The notes beneath the pieces are model-generated. The model saw only the letters and a program-made list of their open reading frames with translations. It searched no databases and was not told the origin of the DNA. Below, piece by piece: positions 55,133-64,000 of a DNA stretch of 64,000 bases; positions within the stretch are counted from its first letter, which is position 1, and each line of letters opens with the position of its first letter. The DNA lies in NCBI RefSeq assembly GCF_016411825.1, contig NZ_JAEKMH010000002.1:62001-126000 (forward strand), given 5' to 3'. This DNA is from Devosia sediminis (lineage in GTDB: Bacteria > Pseudomonadota > Alphaproteobacteria > Rhizobiales > Devosiaceae). Made by a program: the position numbers and the translations under genes.

Positions 55133-58100
55133 TCAGACCGGCTGGCTGCCCAAGACGGCGAGCAGGCGCGGATTGATCACACCCATCTCGCTCATGCCGG
55201 TGGCCCGCTCGAAGGCCTTGATGGCCTCCTGCGTCTTGGGTCCGGCGACGCCGTCGGGGGTCCCCACGTCGAAGCCGAGCTTGGTCAGGGCCTGCTGCAC
55301 GCGCTTGATCACGTCGCCGCTGGCAATAGCCGCGCCGGGGTCGAAAGCGGGCGACCAGGTACCGATCGGCGCGAAGTTCGCCGCTAGGTCCACGGGCTGC
55401 AGCCTCCAGGCCGCCAGTTCGTCCTCAAGCCGGCTCACGGCTTCCGCCGACAGCGACTTGGCAATGTCGTCGCGTGCCTTGGCCGCGTCCTGGTCGCCAT
55501 TGGCGGCCGCCAGCGAGAACCACTTGAAGGACTGCTCGAAATCCTGCTCGACCCCGAGCCCCCGGGCATAGAGCATGCCGAGGTTGAACTGGCTGTCGGT
55601 CATGCCGTGGGCGGCAGCGCGGGCAAACCATTCGGCGGCGAGGTCGAACTGCTGCTCGCCCATTTCCCCGCCGGCATAGAGCGCCGCGAGATTGTGCATG
55701 GCCATGCGGTTGCCGCTCTCGGCAGCGCGCTGATACCAGAGCCGGGCCTGTTCGAGGTCCTTTTCCACGCCCGAGCCCATTTCATAGAGGTTGCCCAGGC
55801 GATACTGCGCCGGCACGAAACCCTGCGAGGCGGAGCGCTCATACCAGCGGGCGGCTTCCACCAGGTCTTTCTCGATGGCCTGGCCTTCGGTGTAGATCGC
55901 CGCAACTTCGAACTGCGCCTGCACATTGCCGGCGGCTGCCGCTTCGCGCAGCTCCAGCGCGCCGACGGCCTCGGGCGGCAGGTCGAACGTCTCGGCGATA
56001 GCATCGGCACCGGGAACCGGCGCTGCGATCGAACCCGTCGTTTCCGGCGCGGCCTGCGCGTCGGTGGACGATGCGAGCGCAATTCGGCCGCCGGCCGTCT
56101 GCAAGGTGGGCGGCATGGGCGTTGCGGTCGCAAGCGTGGTCGACTGGCCAAAGCTCATCGGCTCGCCCGGGTTGATCGACCCCGTCGAGGTCACATCGAC
56201 CATGTCGATGACGCGCGGCGGCACCACCGACGACTGGTCATCGGATGGCGGCGGATTGGTCGTCTCGGCGGGCACCGACGCCGAGGCGGCGGGCGGCGTG
56301 GCCGGGGTCATGCGTTGCATAACGAGGTTGAGCGCCAGCATGGAAACGGCCAGGAGGGTGGCGGCCAGCAGGAGCGGACGGCGATTGCGGGTGAGGAAAC
56401 TCGGACGGGCGTCGTCGCTGCCTGGCAGGCGCGGCGCCACGGGTTCCGGCGCCACCGCAGGGGTGGGCTTTTCCGCCTTGCGCGGCCGGCGTTCGGCCTT
56501 AAGAGGGGCAGCCGGCTTGGAAGCAGGGGCGGCCTTGGACGGCTTTGCCTCGGGCGCTTCGGCTTCTGCGTCCTTCTTCGGGCGCACCCGGGAAAGCGCC
56601 CGCGCGATGATGGATGAATTGTCGGCGGCCTGGCTTTCTTCCTGCTTGGCCCGCTGCGCACGCCTTGCGGCAGCAACGAAAGTGCTGGTGCTCGAATGGG
56701 TCGGCGCCACTTCGGCCGGCGTCTCGGCGGCGCGGGGCGCAGGAGCAAACGGATCGCTGCCGCTATCGGCAAAGCTCGACAGCGGGCGCGGCGGGCGCTC
56801 GGCCTGGCCCGGATCGAAAACCGGCGCGGCAGGCTTTTCGACCGCTGGGCGGGCCGGCTGAACCGGTGCTGCCTTGCCATTGAGGGCCGTGCGCACCGGC
56901 GCCTTTTCGGGGAAGCCGGGATCGACCAGCGGCGCTTCATCGGCGGGATTGGCGGGCATGGCGTCGCGCTGCCCGTCGCTGAGGCCGGCCAGGATGGCGT
57001 CGAGGCGATTGCCTGCCGGTTCCTCGCCGCGCAGCGCCTGGGCAAACTGCCCGGCTGCGGCATCGGCGTTGCTGGCGGCGAGCCGGGCAGCAGCAGGGGC
57101 CGGCATCGGGGCGGGAGCCGCCTTGCCGGAAAGTGCAGCTTCAAGCCGGGTCAGGCGCTCGGCCGTATCCTTGCCCGCAGTGTTGAACAGCGCTGCCATG
57201 CGCTTTTCGAGCACGGCCATGTTTTCGTCGCTGAGCCCGTTTGCAGCAGGTGTCCGGATGGCTTCCGAGGTGCGGGTCGCGACGAGTTCGGCCAGTTGCT
57301 CATAGTCGGGCGTCTTGCCGGCCGACTTGATGAGCCCGGTCAGCCGATCCTCGATGCTCTTCAGACTTTCCGGTCCGAACATGGCCACGGGCGCCGGGGC
57401 CTTGCGGCTGAAGGCTTCGCTGGCACGTTCGGCCACGAGGTCGGCCAGCGTGTCGAAATCGGGCCGTTCTTCGGCGGCGTGATAAAGTCGCGCCAGGCCG
57501 TCGAGCTGGGCGCCGGCATCGTCCATGCGGGCCATCAGCAGCTTGAGCTGATCTTCCACGGCGCGGGTATCGACCGGCACGATGCGCTCGCTCAGCGCCT
57601 CGATCTGGTCTTCGAGCCGCGAGAAACGCGGCTCCATGCCGGCCATGACGGCATTGCGCAAGGCGCCCATTTCCGCCTTCAGCGCACCGAGCTCGGCATT
57701 GCCGCCATTGGCCGAATCCAGCCTGGCGACAAGGGCCTCCACCTGCTGGGCCAGTTCGCCCTGGTCACCGGAGCGGTTCTCGACGGCGCGGGTGAAGGCC
57801 GCCATTTCACTGGTCAGGCGCTCGAAATCACCGGCAGATAGGGCAACCGTGCGCTCGATAGCGTCGATGCGGTCATAGACATTGCGCACGCTGGCTTCGA
57901 TGGTCTGCACCGCCGGCGCAATCACCGTGGCCGCGTCGGTTTTGCTCTCGGCATTGCGGCGCTGGTCGCGCGCGATCTCGCGCTCCATCTGCTGGGCCTG
58001 CAATTCTGCCAGCTTGCCCACCGTGGTCGACACGTCGTCGAGCCGGGCATTGAGTATGGAAAGGTCGTTGCGCGGCGCGTCTTCGATCATCGCGCCGAGG

Positions 58101-58693
58101 GCCGCGATCTGCGCTTCGAGACGCTTGACCTGTCCGGTTTCGCCCACTGCGCCCGCGAGCAGTTCCACAACCTGGGTGAGCTGCTCGACCTGGCTGGCGA
58201 CTTCGCGCACATGGCCGGCATTGGAGCGCTGCGACTTGAGCTCGCCTTCGAGCCGTTCGAGGCGCTGGCTCATCCCGCCCACCAGAGCCCCGAGCTCCCG
58301 GATCTCCGGCATGTCGGTGGCGCGGCGCATGGGCTGTGGCATCTGTGCGCCCTGGCGGCTGCGGATTTCGGCAATCGCCGAGCTCAGCTCGTCGGTGACT
58401 TCGATCTCGGCTGCCGATGTGTCGCGTTCGGTGAACCGGTCGACGGCCCGCTTGACCGTCCGCAGCGCCTCGCGGCGACGATTGGCCGGCTCGGGCGCGC
58501 CGACCTGGTCGCGCAGGTGTCGCACGCGCTGGGCGAGCCCGTTCATGGCGGGTGCGGCCGGTTCGGCCTCGGCATAATGGCTTTCGACCTTGTCGAGCAG
58601 TGCGACCAGTTCGCCGCGCAGGGCCTGCCACTCACCGGCGCCGGGGTCGTGGGCCGGTTCTGCGTAGTTCGAGTGGCTGTAGGCGCGGGGCAT
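55133..58693 (-). CDS. PodJ-like polar localisation protein (coiled coil, TM, Sel1 repeats, peptidoglycan-binding)
   Basis: Large protein of 1186 residues. Residues 1 to about 650 are mostly coiled coil, then a Pro/Ala-rich linker. A single transmembrane helix is near 768-790 (RPLLLAATLLAVSMLALNLVM). Four Sel1 repeats (about 918-1084, such as AARWYERSASQGFVPAQYRLGNLYE) follow. A C-terminal peptidoglycan-binding domain (about 1125-1186, VQQALTKLGFDVGTPDGVAG) ends it. This order matches PodJ of Caulobacter and rhizobial homologues, which organise the cell pole. The ATG at 58693 follows AAGGA. Confidence 0.87.
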   Translation of the reverse strand: MPRAYSHSNYAEPAHDPGAGEWQALRGELVALLDKVESHYAEAEPAAPAMNGLAQRVRHLRDQVGAPEPANRRREALRTVKRAVDRFTERDTSAAEIEVTDELSSAIAEIRSRQGAQMPQPMRRATDMPEIRELGALVGGMSQRLERLEGELKSQRSNAGHVREVASQVEQLTQVVELLAGAVGETGQVKRLEAQIAALGAMIEDAPRNDLSILNARLDDVSTTVGKLAELQAQQMEREIARDQRRNAESKTDAATVIAPAVQTIEASVRNVYDRIDAIERTVALSAGDFERLTSEMAAFTRAVENRSGDQGELAQQVEALVARLDSANGGNAELGALKAEMGALRNAVMAGMEPRFSRLEDQIEALSERIVPVDTRAVEDQLKLLMARMDDAGAQLDGLARLYHAAEERPDFDTLADLVAERASEAFSRKAPAPVAMFGPESLKSIEDRLTGLIKSAGKTPDYEQLAELVATRTSEAIRTPAANGLSDENMAVLEKRMAALFNTAGKDTAERLTRLEAALSGKAAPAPMPAPAAARLAASNADAAAGQFAQALRGEEPAGNRLDAILAGLSDGQRDAMPANPADEAPLVDPGFPEKAPVRTALNGKAAPVQPARPAVEKPAAPVFDPGQAERPPRPLSSFADSGSDPFAPAPRAAETPAEVAPTHSSTSTFVAAARRAQRAKQEESQAADNSSIIARALSRVRPKKDAEAEAPEAKPSKAAPASKPAAPLKAERRPRKAEKPTPAVAPEPVAPRLPGSDDARPSFLTRNRRPLLLAATLLAVSMLALNLVMQRMTPATPPAASASVPAETTNPPPSDDQSSVVPPRVIDMVDVTSTGSINPGEPMSFGQSTTLATATPMPPTLQTAGGRIALASSTDAQAAPETTGSIAAPVPGADAIAETFDLPPEAVGALELREAAAAGNVQAQFEVAAIYTEGQAIEKDLVEAARWYERSASQGFVPAQYRLGNLYEMGSGVEKDLEQARLWYQRAAESGNRMAMHNLAALYAGGEMGEQQFDLAAEWFARAAAHGMTDSQFNLGMLYARGLGVEQDFEQSFKWFSLAAANGDQDAAKARDDIAKSLSAEAVSRLEDELAAWRLQPVDLAANFAPIGTWSPAFDPGAAIASGDVIKRVQQALTKLGFDVGTPDGVAGPKTQEAIKAFERATGMSEMGVINPRLLAVLGSQPV

Positions 58694-58869
58694 GACAGGT
58701 CCTTCGTCGAAAGAGACGGACCCCTCGCGATTCAACACGAAGGTATGACGGCCACTCTTGGGAAAACATGGTAAAGAACCCGTTAAGCATTGTCGCAATA
58801 TGCACGGGCAAGCGCCGGAATTCCGTGCAATTTCAACTCCGGCAAGGCCCTCTGTGACAGGTTTGATTC

Positions 58870-59541
58870 ATGACGCGCCGTCGTATCATCATCGTTGACG
58901 ATCACCCCCTGTTCCGGGCGGCCCTGAGGCAAACCCTGGCCGGCGGCGATGCCACGGTGAGCGTCGAGGAGGCGGGCGACCTGACCAGCCTCAGCGCCGC
59001 GCTCGATAGCGACCGTGATTGCGACCTCGTGCTGCTCGATCTCAACATGCCCGGCGTGCGCGGCTTTTCGGGCCTCCTGCTGCTGCGCGCTCAGTATCCC
59101 GACATTCCGGTCATGATCATTTCCGCCGTCGAGGACGGTACCGTGGTGCGCCGCGCATTCGAGCTGGGCGCCGCCGGTTACCTGCACAAATCCGTCGGAC
59201 CGACGGAAATCCGCCGCGCCATCGAGACCGTGCTGTCCGGCGAGGTTTTCGTGCCACAAGGCACCACCCTGGGCGGGGATGACGATCACACGGCTTTGAT
59301 GAAGCGGCTGGCGACCCTGACCCCGCAGCAGGTCCGCGTGCTGATGATGCTGAGCGACGGGCTGATGAACAAGCAGATCGCCTATGAGCTCAGCATTTCC
59401 GAAGCGACCGTCAAGGCGCATGTCTCGGCTATCCTGCAAAAGCTCGATGTCGACAGCCGCACCCAGGCGGTGATCGCCGCCGCGCGCATCGAGGAAGGGC
59501 AGTTCGAGGCCCTGTTTTCCACCGGCGGCGACAAGGTCTGA
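58870..59541 (+). CDS. LuxR-type response regulator
   Basis: Two-component response regulator of 223 residues. The receiver domain shows the acidic pair in IIVDDHPLF, the phospho-acceptor aspartate in LVLLDLNMPG, and the lysine in YLHKSVG. The LuxR helix-turn-helix follows (LTPQQVRVLMMLSDGLMNKQIAYELSISEATVKAHVSAIL). No histidine kinase gene is adjacent. It is divergent from the PodJ-like gene with a 176-bp shared upstream region, and only 3 bp from the VOC gene. Confidence 0.92.
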   Translation: MTRRRIIIVDDHPLFRAALRQTLAGGDATVSVEEAGDLTSLSAALDSDRDCDLVLLDLNMPGVRGFSGLLLLRAQYPDIPVMIISAVEDGTVVRRAFELGAAGYLHKSVGPTEIRRAIETVLSGEVFVPQGTTLGGDDDHTALMKRLATLTPQQVRVLMMLSDGLMNKQIAYELSISEATVKAHVSAILQKLDVDSRTQAVIAAARIEEGQFEALFSTGGDKV

Positions 59542-59544
59542 TCC

Positions 59545-59943
59545 ATGAAACCCGAAATCTCCATCATCACCGTCGGTGTCGACGATCTCGAACGCGCTTT
59601 TGCCTTTTACCGGGAGCTGTTCGACATCAGCGACGACCAGATCGGCGCCGGCGAAGATCACGTCGCCTTCTTCTTCGACGACAAGTTTTCCTTCGTTCTG
59701 TTCCCGCGCGAGCAGATCGCCCAGACCGCCGGCAAGCCGGAAAGCCTCGAAGGCACGCCCGGCTTCGTTCTCAGCCATCGCGCCGAAAGCCCCGAGGCGG
59801 TGGACGAAATCCTCGAACGTGTGCTGGTGGCCGGTGGCTCCGTCATCACCCCCGGCACCGAAAGCGAATGGGGCTATTCGGCCTATTTCGAGGATTCGGA
59901 AGGCAATGTCTGGGAACTGATGGCGCAGCCCAAGCAGAACTGA
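59545..59943 (+). CDS. VOC superfamily (glyoxalase-like) protein
   Basis: Small cytoplasmic protein of 132 residues with a vicinal-oxygen-chelate fold. Pattern: ISIITVGVDDLERAFAFYRELFDIS at the start, and YSAYFEDSEGNVWELM at the end, where the glutamate is a usual metal ligand. Activity is unknown; members range from glyoxalases to resistance proteins. It begins 3 bp after the response-regulator stop, so the two are probably co-transcribed. Confidence 0.87.
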   Translation: MKPEISIITVGVDDLERAFAFYRELFDISDDQIGAGEDHVAFFFDDKFSFVLFPREQIAQTAGKPESLEGTPGFVLSHRAESPEAVDEILERVLVAGGSVITPGTESEWGYSAYFEDSEGNVWELMAQPKQN

Positions 59944-59969
59944 CGTCCCCCACACGCTCCGCCCACTCG

Positions 59970-59998
59970 GGGCCGTGCTCGGGCTTGACCCGAGGACC
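59970..59998. repeat. Half copy of the CGGGTCAAGCCCGAGG palindrome
   Basis: GTGCTCGGGCTTGACCCGAGGAC folds on itself and matches the right half of the element at 35846-35925. It lies between convergent VOC and coiled-coil genes. Confidence 0.55.
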
Positions 59999-60039
59999 AA
60001 CTGCAACCGAGCAGTCGCCGCCAGTGGCCCTCGGCGACC

Positions 60040-61578
60040 CTAGAACCCACCACCCGTCTTGAAGCCGCCATGCTTGCGGGTACCGGACGAGCCGGTGCGC
60101 GGGCGCGAAAAGCCGCCTCCGCCGGATGATCCACCACCCCAGCCGCCGCCGAAACCGCCGCTCGACGGCTTGCTCTTGCGTCCGGACGAACCGATGCTGC
60201 TATCCGGCCAGTTGAAGCCGCCGCCACTCGGGCCCCATGGGCTGTTGGGGCTGTTCTGCCGTGTCGGCTTGTAGCCGGCGCCCCATTCGCTGCCGGGCGC
60301 CCAGTTCTGGCTCTTGCGCCACTGGTCCCAATAGCTCGCCGCCGAAATGCCGCCGCGCAGGAAATCGTTCAGCAGGTCGCCGACCAGACGGTCTTCACGA
60401 AAGCTCGAACCGGGATCGTCAAAGCGCTGCTTCTTGAATTCCCACTGAATGTCTTCGAGTTCACGCCGCCGCTCGGCCAGGGTCTTCAGCCGCTCCTGTT
60501 GCTCGCGGCTTTCTTCCTGTTCCTCGCGCATCCGCGCTCGCGCATCGTCGATCTGGGCGACGATGGTGTCGTCCTGGCCGGTGCGGGTCTGCCGGGCTTC
60601 CGCAAGCAAGGTCTGGATGTCCTCGCGCCCCAGGGCCGCCGCCAGGTCCGCGGCCGCCCCTTCAAAGGCCGGATCGCGCCCCTCGGCCAGGGCGCGCAAC
60701 GAGGCCGCTGCGCCATCGCGCTGGTCTTCGATGGCGGTGATCTCGGCATCGAGCTTTTCGATTTCCGCTTGCGCCCGGGCGATAGCCTGGCGCAGCGGCT
60801 TGCCGCCGGCAGCGTCCACGGCGTCGGTTTCCATCGCCAGCAGCCGCTGCTCGGCCGCAGTCACATTGGCTTCCTGCAGCTCGGCATGCTCGCGCAGGCG
60901 CAGCGGGATTTCGTTGAGCATGGCATAGTTGGGCCGCGCCTTGGCAAAGCCCACGAGATTGGCCACCAGCCCATCGAGATAGCGCGTCAGATTGCCGGCC
61001 TTGTAGGCCGACGTGCCGTAGCCGGCATCCCAGAGATAGATGAACAGCGGGTCTTCGCGATAGGGCTTGTCCTTGTCGTCGCGGTCGGCTTCGGCCTGTT
61101 CGGTCTTGCGCCGCGATTGCTCGGCGATGCGGTCGAGTTCCTCGGTCTCGGCGCGCTGGGCGACAAAGGCCGGGTCCGTGGCCAGCCGCGCCGATTGCGT
61201 TTTGGTCAGGGCCTCGAGCTCTGCTTGCTGCTCGGCCAGCACTTTGAGTGCCGCGGCGCGTTGGTCCGCCAGTTCGGCGCGTTGCGTGTCTAGGGTGGCG
61301 ATGGCCTCTTCGGCCTTGCTGACATCGCGGGCATGCGCCTTGAGCGTGTCGCGGGCCTTGGCCTCGGCGCCCGAAATGCGGCCGTCCAGTTCCTGCTGCA
61401 GGGCAGGGTCCAGCCGGAGGCGCGCCAGTTGCCGGAACAGTTCGGCCTCGTTCTCCCGCGTCTTGCTCAGCCGCTCGGCCGCACGGGCGACGCGCTTGGA
61501 CACTTCGTCTTCTTCGCGGCGGATGTCGCGCATCGCGTCTTCAAGGCTGGCCAGGGCCTGTGGGCCACGTATGCTCAT
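60040..61578 (-). CDS. Coiled-coil protein with glycine-rich C-terminus, unknown function
   Basis: Not assigned to a characterised family. The product has 512 residues. Residues about 10-150 and 230-370 are strongly charged coiled coil. Between them lies a more globular stretch (DPLFIYLWDAGYGTSAYKAGN). The last 90 residues are low complexity, rich in Gly, Ser and Trp (FGGGWGGGSSGGGGFSRP), like the tails of some membrane-associated TPM-domain proteins. No signal peptide. It is the last gene of a three-gene operon, 4 bp after the DUF6384 gene. Confidence 0.8.
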   Translation of the reverse strand: MSIRGPQALASLEDAMRDIRREEDEVSKRVARAAERLSKTRENEAELFRQLARLRLDPALQQELDGRISGAEAKARDTLKAHARDVSKAEEAIATLDTQRAELADQRAAALKVLAEQQAELEALTKTQSARLATDPAFVAQRAETEELDRIAEQSRRKTEQAEADRDDKDKPYREDPLFIYLWDAGYGTSAYKAGNLTRYLDGLVANLVGFAKARPNYAMLNEIPLRLREHAELQEANVTAAEQRLLAMETDAVDAAGGKPLRQAIARAQAEIEKLDAEITAIEDQRDGAAASLRALAEGRDPAFEGAAADLAAALGREDIQTLLAEARQTRTGQDDTIVAQIDDARARMREEQEESREQQERLKTLAERRRELEDIQWEFKKQRFDDPGSSFREDRLVGDLLNDFLRGGISAASYWDQWRKSQNWAPGSEWGAGYKPTRQNSPNSPWGPSGGGFNWPDSSIGSSGRKSKPSSGGFGGGWGGGSSGGGGFSRPRTGSSGTRKHGGFKTGGGF

Positions 61579-61582
61579 GGGC

Positions 61583-62521
61583 TTACCACTGGGTCACGGC
61601 GCCGCCCATGACGGGCACGGCGTATTGCACATCGAGAAAGCCGCTCGACTTGCGGCCCACGAGGTTGGACTGGATGATGCCATCGTCCTGCTTGTCGGCG
61701 GCGACGGAGTTATAGATGTCCTCCGAAACACGCACGCCCCACATCGAGACTGTTTCGGTCTGCCCGGTTTCCTCGTTGAGGATGGGCAGGGATACCGGCT
61801 CGCCATCGGGGTTCAGCGCTTCCACGACAATGTAATAATTGGTGGCGTCGGTATTGACCTCGGGGAAGGTCCAGAAGCCCGATTGCACGTCCTCGCGATT
61901 GACCACGCGCAGCGAATATTCCTGGCGCAGCGTGTCGCGCAGCGTGGTCAGCCGGGCGATGCTGTCCTCGGCGCCTTCGCGATTGCCCTCCGCGGCAAAG
62001 GCCTTGCCGCGGCTGGCCAGCGCTTCGGCCTGGGTGACCGCGACCTGCACCTTGGTCTCGTCGTAGATGGTCTGGAACAGCGCATCCATCTGCGCCGGCA
62101 GCGTCTCGGTCAATTCGATCCGGGCCTGCTCGACCTGCCCGCGCTGGATCGGCTGCCAGACACCGAAATAGCCCACGCCGACGACGGCCAGAGCCAGGAG
62201 CACGGCCGCCACCGGACGGCCCCAGACCTTGCGGCCGACATAGAGACGCGCCAGCGTCGTCCCCAGCCCGGGGGCAGGGGGCTCGTAGGTGAAGCGGCTT
62301 TCGGCCAGGGCCGCGACGCCTTCCTTGAGGATATGGTCGGGGACCTCGATGCCCTGCTGGTGATAGACGGAGCGCAGCTTTTCGATGAGCTGCTTCTCGC
62401 GCGCTGCTCCATCGAGCTCGCGCGTCACCAGGTCCTGCCGGTGACGGAGCGTGTCGACCACGTCCATCGCCAGCATGACTTCGTCGAGGGGGGCAGCGGC
62501 CTTGGCCGTCGCGTCACTCAT
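61583..62521 (-). CDS. DUF6384 family membrane protein
   Basis: Protein of 312 residues. An N-terminal cytoplasmic region rich in charged helix (LDEVMLAMDVVDTLRHRQDL) leads to one transmembrane helix near residues 128-147 (AVLLALAVVGVGYFGVW). A larger domain follows with a predicted beta-sheet end (GFWTFPEVNTDATNYYIVVEAL). I match it to DUF6384 by memory of the family; function unknown. It sits between the TelA-like and coiled-coil genes. The ATG at 62521 follows GAAGG. Confidence 0.78.
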   Translation of the reverse strand: MSDATAKAAAPLDEVMLAMDVVDTLRHRQDLVTRELDGAAREKQLIEKLRSVYHQQGIEVPDHILKEGVAALAESRFTYEPPAPGLGTTLARLYVGRKVWGRPVAAVLLALAVVGVGYFGVWQPIQRGQVEQARIELTETLPAQMDALFQTIYDETKVQVAVTQAEALASRGKAFAAEGNREGAEDSIARLTTLRDTLRQEYSLRVVNREDVQSGFWTFPEVNTDATNYYIVVEALNPDGEPVSLPILNEETGQTETVSMWGVRVSEDIYNSVAADKQDDGIIQSNLVGRKSSGFLDVQYAVPVMGGAVTQW

Positions 62522-62551
62522 GAAGGCCTTCAATCCCTTGCCCTAGTGATG

Positions 62552-63775
62552 TCAGGACCGGGTTTCGAGCAACAGGGCATTGCCCTCGGCCGCCAGGGTC
62601 GCCAGGCGCCGCTTGCCATCTTCCACCGCGTCACGGATTTCGGCCGAGTTCTTGGTCGAGGCCACGCGCATCTCATTGATGATGGTGCGGCTCTTTTCCT
62701 GGAAGTTGACGACCGAGTCGACGAGCTTCTTGACGGCATCGGCGCGCACGGTGGGGCCATAGCCGGCCCGGACAGCCTCTTCCTGCACCTTGTCGCCGAT
62801 CTCGCTGAGGGTCTCGAGCGACTTCGACATGCCTTCCTTCATGGCGTTCAGCGTTTCGGTCGACTCGTGCAGGCCGAACATGCCGGTGAAAGAGGCGGAA
62901 AGGGCGGTGAGCACGGTCTCGTTGGTCGAGAAGAACGAGATGGACTGCTGGTAGACCCGCTCCTTGGCATTGGTGGTCTGCATCAGGCGCGCCATCACCA
63001 CTTCCGAGGTGTTGTAGGAAATGGTCAGGTTGTCCGAGAGGTCCTTGGCGATCTGGTAGCGCTTTTCCTCGTTCTGCATTTCGCGCAGGCGCTCGTCGCG
63101 CGCCATTTCGAGACGGGCGCGATCGGCCGGCACGGTGCCGGAGAAGGCGGCCAGTTCGTCGGCGGCCTTCTGGAGGATGTTCTTCTTTTCATTGAGGCGC
63201 TGCTCGGCCGTCGCCAGCACTTCGAGCGCCATGACTTCGGACTGCTTCAGCGCGCCGCGGAAATCGCGATAGGCCTCGAGAATGGTATGCTCGCGGTCGA
63301 TCTGGTCCTTGGTGTCGGCGGTGACCGAGAGGTAGGTGTCGCGGATCTTGTTGAAGCGGGTGGCGATGTCGCCGCGGCTCACCTTCATCCACACATTCGA
63401 GATGCGCTCGAACGTGTCGATCTTATTGTCCTGGAGCTGGTCGACCATGCCCTTGGCGTCGTCACGGATGGAGTCGAAGCCCTTGGTGATGTCCTCGTAG
63501 CGTTCGCCGATCTTCATGGCAGCGACCTGCTCGCGCACCACTTCGTTGAAGGCGCTTGCCTGGCTCAGGGTGCGGCCGATGAGAATGACACGGGTTTCGT
63601 CGAGTTCGGTGATTTGCTGCAGGAGCCCGGTGATCGGCGCCTCGCCCTGGTTTTCCGGCCAGATGCCGAGATCGCGGATGGCGTTGACCGCCTTGTCCAG
63701 ATACTGCAACGGCTTTTCGGTCAGCACCGAAACGGTGGATGCGGGGGTCGCAGTGGTGGTCACTTGGTCGGTCAT
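62552..63775 (-). CDS. Helical cytoplasmic protein related to TelA / 'cell surface protein' family
   Basis: First gene of the three-gene operon, 407 residues, almost entirely helical and highly charged (for example ISNVWMKVSRGDIATRFNKIRD and MARDERLREMQNEEKRYQIAKDL). The RYQIAKDLSDNLTISYNTSE segment and repeated helical hairpins recall TelA-type toxic-anion resistance proteins, but the match is uncertain. No signal peptide or membrane helix. The ATG at 63775 has AGGGAG upstream. Probably functions with the DUF6384 membrane protein 30 bp downstream. Confidence 0.78.
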   Translation of the reverse strand: MTDQVTTTATPASTVSVLTEKPLQYLDKAVNAIRDLGIWPENQGEAPITGLLQQITELDETRVILIGRTLSQASAFNEVVREQVAAMKIGERYEDITKGFDSIRDDAKGMVDQLQDNKIDTFERISNVWMKVSRGDIATRFNKIRDTYLSVTADTKDQIDREHTILEAYRDFRGALKQSEVMALEVLATAEQRLNEKKNILQKAADELAAFSGTVPADRARLEMARDERLREMQNEEKRYQIAKDLSDNLTISYNTSEVVMARLMQTTNAKERVYQQSISFFSTNETVLTALSASFTGMFGLHESTETLNAMKEGMSKSLETLSEIGDKVQEEAVRAGYGPTVRADAVKKLVDSVVNFQEKSRTIINEMRVASTKNSAEIRDAVEDGKRRLATLAAEGNALLLETRS

Positions 63776-64000
63776 GCTGGGCTCCCTCATATACTGGGCC
63801 GATCTGGCGACGTGGCCGTCTGGCCCTAGATTGCGTCTGCGGCCCGGCCTGACAATTGCAACTGCACGCCCGGGCAACTATTTAGTCCATATTGGTGCGA
63901 AAAAGCCGCACGTAAAGAGTGGGACCTCCGCCATGTTTGCTCGCCCCTGCGGCACTGCCGACGATCCGTCCCAAGCGGGGCTTCGGGCCTGATGGAATTT

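Noticed and set aside
61067..63829. Very long open frame on the plus strand opposite the three-gene module
   Set aside because: It is antisense to three well-formed genes with ribosome sites. Its composition is typical of shadow frames in GC-rich DNA, and it has no start signal.
63993..64000. Possible start of another plus-strand gene at the right edge (ATGGAATTT)
   Set aside because: Only three codons are visible and the ribosome site is weak, so it cannot be supported.

Overview
The window is high-GC DNA from an alphaproteobacterium, most likely of the order Hyphomicrobiales (Devosia-like). This is inferred from a class I lysyl-tRNA synthetase, a SAM-II riboswitch in front of metZ, a PodJ-like polarity protein, a two-domain dCTP deaminase, the ligase-associated helicase/PdeM pair, and many short RIME-like intergenic palindromes. 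No 16S gene or species-level marker is present.

The first 36 kb is a carbohydrate-uptake region built from modules that each carry their own LacI-type repressor. Positions 1-6434 (minus strand) hold a CUT1-type sugar ABC transporter, its LacI regulator, a DapA/KDG-type lyase and an IlvD/Edd sugar-acid dehydratase. A GntR-like repressor is divergent at 6578. Positions 7611-9655 hold a small AT-richer insert with two unknown membrane proteins. It sits between tRNA-Gly(CCC) and a partial copy of that tRNA's 3' end. Positions 9866-24883 form a long unidirectional locus: LacI regulator, heparinase II/III-family protein, a complete oligopeptide/oligosaccharide-type ABC transporter, a DUF2264 protein, a 2-hydroxyacid dehydrogenase, an acyltransferase fused to a helical domain, and a ThuA-like protein. 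It reads as an uptake and cytoplasmic breakdown system for an acidic or modified oligosaccharide. A methyltransferase and an MHYT-GGDEF-EAL c-di-GMP enzyme follow. The third sugar module (28359-35814) has an EbgR-like repressor, a CUT1 transporter, a family 2 glycoside hydrolase and an MsmK/UgpC-type ATPase.

From 35.9 kb the content is mostly housekeeping: dCTP deaminase, riboswitch-controlled metZ, an amino-acid-type binding protein, a DUF2161 nuclease-like protein, a TerB-like protein, class I LysRS, an alpha/beta hydrolase, an XRE/DUF2975 pair, an S24 repressor with a GNAT acetyltransferase, DUF952, pyrD, a MATE transporter, a P-loop kinase, the Lhr-like helicase with PdeM, a TIGR02186/TauE pair, PodJ-like, a LuxR-type response regulator and a VOC protein. 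The right end is an uncharacterised three-gene operon (60040-63775): a TelA-like helical protein, a DUF6384 membrane protein and a coiled-coil protein with a glycine-rich tail.

Regulatory DNA is unusually readable. There are palindromic operators at 2434-2453, 6457-6472, 9828-9842, 11097-11113, 29361-29374 and 44529-44545, a SAM-II aptamer followed by a terminator at 37182-37271, and strong hairpins just after two binding-protein genes. Several families of dispersed palindromic repeats lie between genes. One has become part of a coding sequence (22345-22477) and another overlaps the start of a gene (38523-38633). No CRISPR array, transposase, integrase or rRNA was seen, and no gene-free stretch exceeds about 300 bases.
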